Source: Deltaproteobacteria bacterium (GTDB taxonomy: Bacteria; JAGRBM01; JAHCIT01). From it: a stretch of DNA of 64,000 nt. The position numbers were made by a program, and so were the translations under genes. The notes under the pieces were generated by a model. It was not told the origin of the DNA, did no database searches, and saw nothing but the letters and a program-made list of their open reading frames with translations. Location: NCBI GenBank assembly GCA_026129095.1, contig JAHCIT010000002.1, positions 124,001 through 188,000 of the forward strand. The letters are read 5' to 3'. Below, piece after piece: positions 9,688-17,744 of this stretch (its first letter is position 1; each line of letters opens with the position of its first letter).

Positions 9688-10593
9688 CTATTGCCCCTCT
9701 GGTTCCACATGGACCGTCACGTCACGCACGCCGTGACAACGATCCCGAATGGAGTCCGTCACCTGATGGCTGAGTACGTGCGCCTCGGCAATCGTGAGGG
9801 CAGGAGATACCTGGATACTGAGGTCCACAAATATCTTTCCGGGGATTCCACGTGAACGGATATCGCTGCAACCGAGGATGCCCGGTACAGCAGCAGCAGC
9901 TTCATGCACCTTCTCCGGATCCAGCAGGGCCCGGTCTGCAAGATAGTCAGCATTGGTCTTGATGATCCGGATCCCCACCCAGAATATCCAGCCGGCCACA
10001 AAGAGGCCCACGGCCGGATCGGCCCATGTGATTCCGGCATAGCCAAGACCTATCGACCCGATCACCCCCAGGGTTACGGCAAGGTCACTCGCCGTGTGGG
10101 CGGAGTCCGACAGGAGAAACGGGCTCTGCAGTTCCCGGCCCCGGAGCCGCTCATACCACGCCACGAACAGGTTGACGGCGAAGGTGCCGGCCATGACCGC
10201 TATCACCGCCCCGGAGGGATCGGGCGGCTTGAGATCGCCAGTCAGGCGCCCGTAGACTTCGTAAGTGACAGAAGCGGCCGTTGCGAGAAGAAACAGCCCC
10301 ACACCGGCGGATGCGACCACTTCCAGCTTCTCATGCCCGTAGGGATGCTCCTCATCCGGCGGGCGGGAGGCCAGATAGATGCTTACAAGTCCGATGATGT
10401 TGGAGAGTCCATCGGCCAGCGAGTGCAGTCCGTCCGCATAGACGGCCACGAGACCAGTCCAGTAGCCATACGCAATCTTCAGCCCTGAAACGAGGAGATT
10501 GAGTGCCAGCGTCATCCACAGCACATAAGCGACCTGCCGACGAACCCCCGCCGGACGGTCATTCGGAACCTCGCTGGGTTTCACGGAAAGCAC
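9688..10593 (-). CDS. Cation diffusion facilitator (CDF) family divalent metal transporter
   Basis: Inner-membrane proton-coupled exporter of divalent cations such as Zn, Fe, Mn, Co or Cd. Six transmembrane helices fill about 17-225. The first metal-site motif is DGLHSLADGLSN in helix 2 and the second is SDSAHTASD in helix 5, giving the (H/D)xxxD pairs of the family. A cytoplasmic C-terminal domain (about 225-301) contains DLSIQVSP and HVEPEG. The choice between two close GTG starts and a more distal TTG is uncertain; I took the GTG with GGTGGA eight bases upstream. Metal specificity cannot be decided. Confidence 0.92.
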   Translation of the reverse strand: MLSVKPSEVPNDRPAGVRRQVAYVLWMTLALNLLVSGLKIAYGYWTGLVAVYADGLHSLADGLSNIIGLVSIYLASRPPDEEHPYGHEKLEVVASAGVGLFLLATAASVTYEVYGRLTGDLKPPDPSGAVIAVMAGTFAVNLFVAWYERLRGRELQSPFLLSDSAHTASDLAVTLGVIGSIGLGYAGITWADPAVGLFVAGWIFWVGIRIIKTNADYLADRALLDPEKVHEAAAAVPGILGCSDIRSRGIPGKIFVDLSIQVSPALTIAEAHVLSHQVTDSIRDRCHGVRDVTVHVEPEGQ

Positions 10594-10774
10594 GATAGGT
10601 ATCCACCGGTAATGTCCCGGCAGGATAGAACCGGTCAAGCCCCGCGAGCCCCCGTCTTGACGCTCCGACCATGGACGCTATAAGAGGCGGGCTTGCCTTC
10701 GGGGATGCCGCACGGCAGCTCCCGGGGGCGCCCGCTGAATATACAGAAAAAGCCCGTTATATCGGGAGGTTGCC

Positions 10775-11524
10775 ATGTCCGGTCACAATAAATGGAGCAA
10801 GATCAAGCACAAGAAAGGCGCCGCTGACGCCAAAAAGGGCAAGATCTACACAAAGCTCATCAAGGAACTCACCATCGCCGCCAAGCTCGGCGGAGGCGAT
10901 CCTGATGGAAATCCGCGCCTCCGGACCGCCATCGCGGCTGCTCGTGCCGAGAACATGCCGAACGACAACGTCGACCGCGCCATCAAGAAGGGCACTGGCG
11001 AACTGGAGGGGGTCTCCTACGAGGAGTTCACCCTGGAAGGCTATGGTCCGAACGGGGTTGGCATCATGCTCGACATCCTGACCGACAACCGCAACCGCGC
11101 AGTGGCCGAAGTCCGCTCAACTCTCACGAAGAACGGCGGCAACATGGGTGCCGATGGATCAGTCTCCTGGAATTTCGAGAAAAAGGGCATGTTCATCATC
11201 GAGAAGGGCGGCCTCACCGAAGACAAGATCATGGAGGCCGCCATTGATGCCGGCCTGGAAGACATTTCCGACGACGGGGACTCTTTCACGCTGACCTGTC
11301 CGCCGGAAGCATTCGCCGACGTGAAAGACGCGCTCGACAAGCTGAACGTCAAATACATCAGCGCCGAGGTGGCTCGCGTGGGCAAGACCACCGTCGATCT
11401 CAAGGGTGGAGACGTTGGCAAGATGGTTAAGCTCCTCGAAAAGATCGAGGATATCGACGACGTCCAGAAGGTCCACCACAATGCGGACATGGACGAAGCA
11501 GAGCTGGAAAAGCTGGCGAGCTAA
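10775..11524 (+). CDS. yebC: YebC/TACO1 family regulatory protein
   Basis: Member of the YebC/PmpR/TACO1 family. Family members are described both as DNA-binding regulators and, more recently, as translation factors helping ribosomes through proline stretches. Length 249 matches. The signature start MSGHNKWSKIKHKKGAADAKK, the IARAENMPNDNVDRAIKKGTG-type helix (about 50-72) and the conserved YEGYGP-like LEGYGPNGVG are all visible. A good GGGAGG ribosome site precedes the ATG. It is transcribed divergently from the CDF gene. In many genomes yebC precedes ruvC, but here the next gene is the convergent leuD. Confidence 0.96.
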   Translation: MSGHNKWSKIKHKKGAADAKKGKIYTKLIKELTIAAKLGGGDPDGNPRLRTAIAAARAENMPNDNVDRAIKKGTGELEGVSYEEFTLEGYGPNGVGIMLDILTDNRNRAVAEVRSTLTKNGGNMGADGSVSWNFEKKGMFIIEKGGLTEDKIMEAAIDAGLEDISDDGDSFTLTCPPEAFADVKDALDKLNVKYISAEVARVGKTTVDLKGGDVGKMVKLLEKIEDIDDVQKVHHNADMDEAELEKLAS

Positions 11525-11542
11525 CGTCCCCTTACTGCACGG

Positions 11543-12151
11543 TTACGCGAACCTGTTCACATAAGGCAGCTTCGCGGCTGTCTTGGCGGTCTCCTCTGTG
11601 CCTTCCAGCAGGAACCCGATGGGATCCCACTCGCCCCGCACCAGCGATTCGCGGGCGCCCGGCTTGATCTGGAGCGGGAACTTCTCCGCGCCGGCATGAA
11701 CCTCGCCAGCCTCGAGATCAATCGTAATCCCGACACCAGGATCATTCCCGATCATCCGGCCCAGCTTCTCGATATGAGCAATATCCAGGGAAACACAAGG
11801 CATCCCGAGCGTCGTGGCATTTCCAAAGAATATCTCCGCGAAATTCGCCGCGATCACGGCCCGGAACCCGTGCTTGCGGATCGCTTGGGGAGCGTGTTCA
11901 CGGGACGACCCGCATCCGAAGTTCCGGCCGGAAATGAGCACCGTCGCCCCTTCAAACCGGGCATCATTCAGCGGGTGGTCCTTCTTCCGGCCATCTTCAT
12001 GATGGCGAACATCATAGAAAAGATACTGCCCGAGTCCGTCAAAGGTGACGCACTTCATGAACCGGGCCGGGATGATCCGGTCGGTATCGATGTCGTCTCC
12101 CGGCACATAAACGCCGCGCCCTGTGATTTTTGTGACCTTCTCCAGTGACAT
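11543..12151 (-). CDS. leuD: 3-isopropylmalate dehydratase small subunit
   Basis: Small subunit of isopropylmalate isomerase, converting 2- to 3-isopropylmalate in leucine synthesis together with LeuC. The swivel-domain motifs are clear: GDDIDTDRIIPARF near 17-30 and FGCGSSREHAP near 69-79, followed by AVIAANFAEIFFGNA. Length 202 fits the bacterial LeuD class. I used the ATG with AGAGGA upstream; the frame stays open 24 codons further back into the leuC gap. It lies 46 bases after leuC on the same strand. Confidence 0.96.
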   Translation of the reverse strand: MSLEKVTKITGRGVYVPGDDIDTDRIIPARFMKCVTFDGLGQYLFYDVRHHEDGRKKDHPLNDARFEGATVLISGRNFGCGSSREHAPQAIRKHGFRAVIAANFAEIFFGNATTLGMPCVSLDIAHIEKLGRMIGNDPGVGITIDLEAGEVHAGAEKFPLQIKPGARESLVRGEWDPIGFLLEGTEETAKTAAKLPYVNRFA

Positions 12152-12197
12152 GATTTCGTGGTCCTCTTTCGTCTGCTGTTTTCCGGTCCGGCTTCGC

Positions 12198-13607
12198 TCA
12201 GATGCCGAACACCTCGCGCGCATCGGTGATCTGGCCCCGGATGGCGGCGGCTGCCACCATCACCGGACTCATCAGAACCGTACGGCCCGTGGGACTTCCC
12301 TGGCGACCCTTGAAGTTCCGGTTCGATGAAGACGCGCACAGTTCACGCCCGGACAGCTTGTCCGGATTCATGGCAAGACACATCGAGCAGCCGGGCTCGC
12401 GCCACTCGAAACCCGCTTCCTCAAACACCTTCGGCAACCCCTCGGCCTGTGCCGCCCGGTTCACTTCCATGGAGCCCGGCACGGCGAGCGCCCGGACACC
12501 GGGAGATACTTTCCGGCCCCTGATCAGTCTGGCCACCTCGCGAAAGTCACTGATACGGGCATTCGTGCAGCTCCCGATAAAGGCCACATTCACCTTGACG
12601 CCTTCGATCGGCTGGCCGCCCTCAAGCTGCATGTATTCCAGCGCCTCGCGGACCGAGGCCTTTTCCGCTTCGGAACCCGCCGCCTCGACGCTGGGCACTG
12701 TCTCCTTGACCGAAATTGCCTGTCCGGGATTGATGCCCCAGGTAACCGTAGGAGCAATATCAGCCGCGTTAAAGTCAACGACGTCGTCATAGGATGCGTC
12801 GCGGTCAGAGGCGAGCGACTTCCACCAGGCTACCGCCGCATCCCATGCCGCTCCGGCTGGCGCATATTTACGGCCCTTCAGGTAGTCGAACGTCTTCTGG
12901 TCGGGGTTCACGTAGCCCACCCGCGCACCGCCCTCGATCGACATGTTGCAGATCGTCATGCGCTCTTCCATCGACAGGCCATCAATGGTGGAACCGCCGT
13001 ACTCGTAGGCGTAGCCAGTACCGCCGTTCACGCCCAGCTTGCGGATGATGTGGAGAATGATGTCCTTGGCATATACGCCTGGACCCAGTTTCCCGTTCAC
13101 GTTGATCCGGCGGACTTTCAGCGGAGCCAAACTCAGCGTCTGTGTCGCCAGGACATCGCGGACCTGCGTCGTCCCGATGCCGAAGGCGATGGCGCCGAAC
13201 GCCCCGTGCGTGGAAGTGTGCGAATCGCCGCAGGCAATGGTCATGCCCGGCTGGGTCAGCCCCAGTTCCGGGCCAATGACATGGACAATCCCCTGCTGTC
13301 CGGATGTATCGTCAAAGAATGGAATCCCGAAGTCGTCGCATGCCTGCTTCAACGCGACGATCATTCCTTCGGCCAGCGAGTCCTTGTACGGGCGGGAACG
13401 GGTATCGGTCGGAATGATGTGATCCACGGTAGCGAAGGTGCGGTCCGGCATCGCCACCTTCAGCTTGAGATCGCGCATCATCCCGAATGCCTGCGGACTT
13501 GTGACCTCATGGATCAGATGAAGTCCGATGAACAGTTGCACCTGACCGCCCGGCAGCTCGCGGACGGCGTGCGCCTCCCACACTTTCTGAAACAGGTTTC
13601 TGCCCAT
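12198..13607 (-). CDS. leuC: 3-isopropylmalate dehydratase large subunit
   Basis: Aconitase-family [4Fe-4S] enzyme subunit forming isopropylmalate isomerase with LeuD. The 469 residues agree with the bacterial LeuC class. Visible motifs are DHIIPT (about 60), the substrate/cluster region [12 protein letters not shown] (about 128-139), NMSIEGGAR, the first cluster cysteine in [11 protein letters not shown] (about 349) and the other two in [10 protein letters not shown] (about 409-412). The start used is the ATG of MGRNLFQ, with GGAG upstream. It is transcribed divergently from a LysR gene across an AT-rich gap of about 100 bp, a typical arrangement for a regulated amino-acid pathway. Confidence 0.97.
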   Translation of the reverse strand: MGRNLFQKVWEAHAVRELPGGQVQLFIGLHLIHEVTSPQAFGMMRDLKLKVAMPDRTFATVDHIIPTDTRSRPYKDSLAEGMIVALKQACDDFGIPFFDDTSGQQGIVHVIGPELGLTQPGMTIACGDSHTSTHGAFGAIAFGIGTTQVRDVLATQTLSLAPLKVRRINVNGKLGPGVYAKDIILHIIRKLGVNGGTGYAYEYGGSTIDGLSMEERMTICNMSIEGGARVGYVNPDQKTFDYLKGRKYAPAGAAWDAAVAWWKSLASDRDASYDDVVDFNAADIAPTVTWGINPGQAISVKETVPSVEAAGSEAEKASVREALEYMQLEGGQPIEGVKVNVAFIGSCTNARISDFREVARLIRGRKVSPGVRALAVPGSMEVNRAAQAEGLPKVFEEAGFEWREPGCSMCLAMNPDKLSGRELCASSSNRNFKGRQGSPTGRTVLMSPVMVAAAAIRGQITDAREVFGI

Positions 13608-13707
13608 AACGGTCTGCTCCCTGCGCATTGCGCCTCTGGATTATGCTCATCCCTGTCATTTAATTAAAATGAAAGTTTCTCTCCATTATGTTAAGAATAC
13701 CTTATAT

Positions 13708-14637
13708 ATGGACCCATCCCTCATACCGGCACTTCACGACGTTCTGGCTGTGGCCCGGCTCCGATCGGCCGGAGCGGCGGCCCGGCAGCAGCACAAGACG
13801 CCGTCTGCCATCAGCCAGCAGATACGGCGCGTGGAAACACACTTCGGCATCAGGCTCTTTGAGCGCGAAGGCCGGGGACTGAAACTTTCGCCCGCCGGGG
13901 AAAGCGCCCTGGCATCACTCACCCGGCTATTCGACGAAGCGGATGCCGCTTTCGGCGTTCTCTCCTCACTGGCCGGCACTCCAACAGTGACCGTCCGGAT
14001 CGCCATCAGCGATTACCTGGGAAATGCCCTTCTCGTACCGGTTCTCCGGCACATGAACCTGGCCCGGAGCCCCCTGCGGTTCGAAATCACCACCGCGCAT
14101 TCCCCCGAAGCCCTGAACCGGGTTTCGGCGGGCGAGGCGGATATCGCCATTGTAACGACAACTGCCGAACGGCCGGGACTTTCTTCCACGCTGCTGTTCA
14201 GCCAGCCGTTTTACTGGATTCTTTCCAGGACTGGCGGAACAGATATCGCCGCCAGACTCAGGACAGAACCCCTGCTCCGACTGGCACGTGGCAGCGTGGG
14301 CAGAACCGTTCTCGATCACCTGCTTGAATCGGAACGAATCGCACCGGTATCGACTGTCGACGTACCGAGTGTTTCCCTGCTTATTTCCTATGCAAGTGCA
14401 GGGGTCGGCCTTGGCATTGCTCCGGCGGTCGCCCTGTTCGAAACAGACTCCCGGAAGCTGAGCCTGATCAGGGCGGATACCCCTCCGTTACCGGTCCGGC
14501 TTGTTATTCGGGACCGGTACCAGCCAGTACGTGCGGTAGCGGACATGCTGGACTGTCTCCTTGATGAAGGGCGACGGGCATCCCGAACGGTAGGGAAGCT
14601 GGAAAAACCTTTCACGACAGGTGGCAGGAAGAAATAG
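13708..14637 (+). CDS. LysR family transcriptional regulator, divergent from leuCD
   Basis: Predicted DNA-binding regulator. The N-terminal winged helix-turn-helix covers about residues 8-65 (SAGAAARQQHKTPSAISQQIRRVE recognition region, then LFEREGRGLKLSPAG). The effector-binding LysR substrate domain covers about 90-290. The preferred start is the ATG of MDPSLIP, which places the HTH at the usual distance; a more upstream ATG 13 codons earlier is possible, and neither has a strong ribosome site. Position and orientation suggest control of leuC and leuD, perhaps in response to a leucine-pathway intermediate. That is inference from context. Confidence 0.9.
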   Translation: MDPSLIPALHDVLAVARLRSAGAAARQQHKTPSAISQQIRRVETHFGIRLFEREGRGLKLSPAGESALASLTRLFDEADAAFGVLSSLAGTPTVTVRIAISDYLGNALLVPVLRHMNLARSPLRFEITTAHSPEALNRVSAGEADIAIVTTTAERPGLSSTLLFSQPFYWILSRTGGTDIAARLRTEPLLRLARGSVGRTVLDHLLESERIAPVSTVDVPSVSLLISYASAGVGLGIAPAVALFETDSRKLSLIRADTPPLPVRLVIRDRYQPVRAVADMLDCLLDEGRRASRTVGKLEKPFTTGGRKK

Positions 14638-14658
14638 CGGGGATTCCGGACGGACAAA

Positions 14659-15225
14659 ATGCCAGAAGACACCCAGCAGGATTCACCCGAGCCGCAACGC
14701 AGGCGCCTGAGATCTGTCGTGGAGACGGCGCTATGGGTAGCGGCCATTGTCGCGGTCTACCTGTGGAGCCAGGGAAATATCGCACCCGCCGTCCAGGCCG
14801 GCGAGGAAGCACCGGACTTCTCGCTTGTCTCGACAGAGGGCCGCCCATACCGCCTTTCAGACTACCGGGGCCGGGTTGTCGTGCTGAACTTCTGGGCGAC
14901 CTGGTGCGGCCCTTGCCGTCAGGAACTGCCCACCCTGAGCAGCATGCACGTGGCAATGGAAAAGGACGGTATCATCGTGATGGCCGTCGCCCTGGATTCG
15001 GCGGCGGATGATGTCCGGCAGATGGCCGGCGAACTCAAGTTGCACATGCCGGTGCTTTTCAATGACGGCGAAACCGGCAAGAAGTTCGGCATCCGGGGGT
15101 TTCCGACCACGTTCATCATCGGTACGGATGGCCGGGTGAGCAAGGTTTTCACGGGCTATACGACCGAGTGGTCACTCAAGCGGGCAGTAAAAGCAGCTCT
15201 CGAAGCGCGGACCGGGAAGGCCTGA
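14659..15225 (+). CDS. TlpA/ResA-like membrane-anchored thiol-disulfide protein
   Basis: Thioredoxin-fold protein acting outside the cytoplasm, probably reducing disulfides for example in cytochrome c maturation. After a basic N-terminus, one membrane segment lies at about 22-37 (LWVAAIVAVYLWS) and serves as an uncleaved anchor. The AhpC/TSA-Redoxin domain (about 50-180) has EEAPDFSL, the active site FWATWCGPCRQELP (Cys pair at about 80 and 83) and the cis-proline loop GFPTTFIIG. Length 188 is normal. It is 21 bases downstream of the LysR gene on the same strand. Confidence 0.93.
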   Translation: MPEDTQQDSPEPQRRRLRSVVETALWVAAIVAVYLWSQGNIAPAVQAGEEAPDFSLVSTEGRPYRLSDYRGRVVVLNFWATWCGPCRQELPTLSSMHVAMEKDGIIVMAVALDSAADDVRQMAGELKLHMPVLFNDGETGKKFGIRGFPTTFIIGTDGRVSKVFTGYTTEWSLKRAVKAALEARTGKA

Positions 15226-15232
15226 TCCCCTT

Positions 15233-15814
15233 TTATTGCGGCGCTTCGCCTTTCCGGATCCGCTCTGCCTCGGCAAGCATGTTCCTGAAAACATCGGCCT
15301 GCTCGCGGGCATCGTCCAGCGCGTTATGCGTATGCGGCTGCTGGCTCTGGATGCGCTTGGGAAGACGGCTCTTCTTGGTGTCGTCCCAGGTGGCTTCCTT
15401 TTGCGTGCTCCGGATGCCGAACCAGAACGCCTTGGCGTCCAGCGCCGTGTATCCAAAGGGACATCGCCCCAGGTATTTGAGAAAATAGTAGTTCACGAAC
15501 TGCCAGTCGAAAGGCGCGTTAAATGCCACCAGCAGCAGATCGTCATCCACGCTCCGGCGCCGGGCCAGAAGCCACTTTTCAAATGCCTCCATGGCGGCTG
15601 CGGGTTCCGTTCCCTCCTTCTCGAAATGCGAGAAGGGAACTCCCACAACTTTCATCGAGTCGGGATTCTGGAGCGGGCTTGCCGGCTTGAGCTCGATGTA
15701 GAACTCGTCGCCCGATTCTATCTCCACCGCACCGATGGAAAGGAGCGAGTAGTCCGGCGTGAAGGTGCCGGCGGCTTCGATATCCACGGAAATATAACGG
15801 TAGGCTTTAGGCAT
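15233..15814 (-). CDS. DEDD-type 3'-5' exonuclease (RNase T/DnaQ fold)
   Basis: A 193-residue single-domain exonuclease predicted to degrade nucleic acids from the 3' end. The acidic residues of the DEDDh family are visible: Asp and Glu in SVDIEAAG (about 9-16), Asp in AFNAPFDWQFV (about 98-108), and the final His/Asp pair in HNALDDAREQ (about 161-170). Whether it acts on DNA or RNA is not evident. It is convergent with the thiol-disulfide gene (7-bp gap) and has a weak ribosome site. Confidence 0.88.
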   Translation of the reverse strand: MPKAYRYISVDIEAAGTFTPDYSLLSIGAVEIESGDEFYIELKPASPLQNPDSMKVVGVPFSHFEKEGTEPAAAMEAFEKWLLARRRSVDDDLLLVAFNAPFDWQFVNYYFLKYLGRCPFGYTALDAKAFWFGIRSTQKEATWDDTKKSRLPKRIQSQQPHTHNALDDAREQADVFRNMLAEAERIRKGEAPQ

Positions 15815-15918
15815 GCCCGGCGGGTACTACCACAGAATACAATTCATTGCGCCGATGGCTTTTCATGTCGCACCAATAAGGATACGATTGTTCCTATACC
15901 GAGTCCTGGAGGACGGCC

Positions 15919-17019
15919 ATGTCCGAAGCACTTGAACCATCCCGCCCCGCCTCAATGATTATCCGGGGCATCGACCAGCTCATGCATGTGGCAGCCCTCC
16001 AGACAATCGGCCGGATGGGCCGAAGGCTTCCACCGGAAGAGAAAGTCCGGCTCATCCGCAACGTCCCGTATGTCAACGACGGCAAGCGGTCACATCTGCT
16101 CGACGTCTGGCTTCCGGCCCCCTACCCGGGCCTCAGCCCGATGGTGATCTACATCCACGGCGGCGGTTTCGCGGTAGGTTCCAAGGATACGCACCGGATC
16201 GCAGGCCGCCAGTTCGCCCGGCGGGGCTGCGTCACGTTCATGCTGAACTACCGGCTGGCCCCCAAGCACCCCTATCCCTCCAGCCTGGAGGACGTCTGCC
16301 GGGGCGTGATCTGGGCATGGGAACATGCCCATCACTATGGTGCTGATCCGTCGCGGGTCATCATTGCCGGTGAATCGGCGGGCGGGAATCTCACCACCAT
16401 GATGGCACTCATCAACAGCTTCAGGCGCCATGAGCCATTCGCCCGCGAGGTGTTCGACCGGAACATCCCGGTCAAAGGCGTCATCCCCTGGTGCGGATGG
16501 TACTATCTCAGCGACCATCAGGTGTATGCCGAGCATCGTGTCGTCCGGTATTTCCTGCCGCTGCTGAAATACCTCTCCAGCATCTATGCCGGTCTTCCTC
16601 CGGAAGCCGAATCGATCCGGATGGATCCCCTCACGCACCCGCTGGAAATCCTCGCCAGCAAGCGGGAACCGGACCGGCCGCTTCCGCCGTTCTTCATCCC
16701 GATCGGAACGAACGATCCGCTTTTCTTCGACTCCAAGCGGCTCCGCGACCTGCTGGTTGACCGGGATATTCCGGTCAAATGGAAGGTCTATCCGGGCGAA
16801 CACCACGGGTTCCATGTGATGCCATTCATGCCGCGGTTCCGCGAATGCTGGCACGATGTCAGCGAGTTTCTGGATGAACTGGGCGTCCGCGACAGCATCA
16901 AGCCCAATGCAGTCGCCGGTGCCACGGCAGCAGCCAGCCGAAAGCAGGGCAGCAAACACAGCCGGTCGCGCCGGAAAAGCCGGGGTGGACTGCTGGGCGA
17001 TTTCGTCTCACCGACCTGA
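15919..17019 (+). CDS. HSL-family alpha/beta hydrolase (carboxylesterase)
   Basis: Serine hydrolase of the hormone-sensitive-lipase type, expected to cleave esters of small or medium acyl chains. The oxyanion-hole motif HGGGFAVGS is at 80-88. The nucleophile elbow GESAGGN is at 151-157 (Ser153). The acid is probably Asp266 in GTNDPLFF and the base His296 in EHHGFHV. The last 40 residues are a basic Ser/Arg/Lys-rich tail (KQGSKHSRSRRKSRGG) outside the fold. AGGA six bases before the ATG supports the start. It is a single gene, convergent with the beta-barrel gene (2-bp gap). The natural substrate is unknown. Confidence 0.93.
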   Translation: MSEALEPSRPASMIIRGIDQLMHVAALQTIGRMGRRLPPEEKVRLIRNVPYVNDGKRSHLLDVWLPAPYPGLSPMVIYIHGGGFAVGSKDTHRIAGRQFARRGCVTFMLNYRLAPKHPYPSSLEDVCRGVIWAWEHAHHYGADPSRVIIAGESAGGNLTTMMALINSFRRHEPFAREVFDRNIPVKGVIPWCGWYYLSDHQVYAEHRVVRYFLPLLKYLSSIYAGLPPEAESIRMDPLTHPLEILASKREPDRPLPPFFIPIGTNDPLFFDSKRLRDLLVDRDIPVKWKVYPGEHHGFHVMPFMPRFRECWHDVSEFLDELGVRDSIKPNAVAGATAAASRKQGSKHSRSRRKSRGGLLGDFVSPT

Positions 17020-17021
17020 CG

Positions 17022-17744
17022 CTATCCCCTGAAGCGCAGTTCCACGCCGAACGAGAACCGGTAGCCCGAGAGATCCAGGCCGCGGCCGCCGAAATTGTCG
17101 ATCCAGTCGTATCTGGCGGCCCCAAACAGGTAGATATGCTCGAATCCGTCTGCCCGCAGGGACCGGCGGGCGCGCTGGTCAAGATCGATTACGTCAACAA
17201 ACAGTCCGGCACCGGCCCATGCGCCGAACTTCACGCCCGTGATGGAGCCGGTGTTTACGTGGCCAAAGTCATCGTGAAACACCGTCATCGCCGGGCCGCC
17301 TTCGGCAAAGGGAACCAGAAACTGGTCCCGCCAGAACTGGCCCCGGAGCCGGAGCCCCGCCTGCATGGGGAACAGGAACAGGCGCTCCTTGTTCAGGGTG
17401 CGAACCGTGGGATTCGATCCCGGCGCTCCAACCGGGATGCCATCGGGCTGACGGGTCGCCCAGGTGTTTGCAGACTGGAGGGCGAAACCGGCGGCAAACG
17501 TGCCGTCCACCCTGGGAAGAAGATTCACGCCGAACTGGAGAAATCCGCCGTGGGTGTTGTCGCCAAAAAACTTCCGGAAGTTGTCTTCACGCACACGAAG
17601 CAGCGTGTAGCCGGTCCCAAACCAGTACAACGCCTTTGACTCGGCCTGCGATTCGCCAAACACCTGAGCCGTGGCGGACGAAGGCCACGCAACAATCACC
17701 ATGGCAAAGACCAATGCGCCCATGAAGCCGAAACCGCGCATCAT
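17022..17744 (-). CDS. Putative outer-membrane beta-barrel protein
   Basis: A 240-residue protein with a Sec signal peptide (hydrophobic core about 8-22, cleavage near SSATA-Q). The mature part alternates aromatic and polar residues as beta-barrels do (YWFGTGYTLLRV, GFLQFGVNLLPRV, GAARYDWIDNFG) and ends in strand-like FSFGVELRFRG. This suggests an 8-12-stranded barrel, but the family is not recognised. Its ATG overlaps the stop of the upstream propeller gene as ATGA with AAGG a few bases upstream, so the two are very likely translated together and may act together at the cell surface. Confidence 0.72.
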   Translation of the reverse strand: MMRGFGFMGALVFAMVIVAWPSSATAQVFGESQAESKALYWFGTGYTLLRVREDNFRKFFGDNTHGGFLQFGVNLLPRVDGTFAAGFALQSANTWATRQPDGIPVGAPGSNPTVRTLNKERLFLFPMQAGLRLRGQFWRDQFLVPFAEGGPAMTVFHDDFGHVNTGSITGVKFGAWAGAGLFVDVIDLDQRARRSLRADGFEHIYLFGAARYDWIDNFGGRGLDLSGYRFSFGVELRFRG

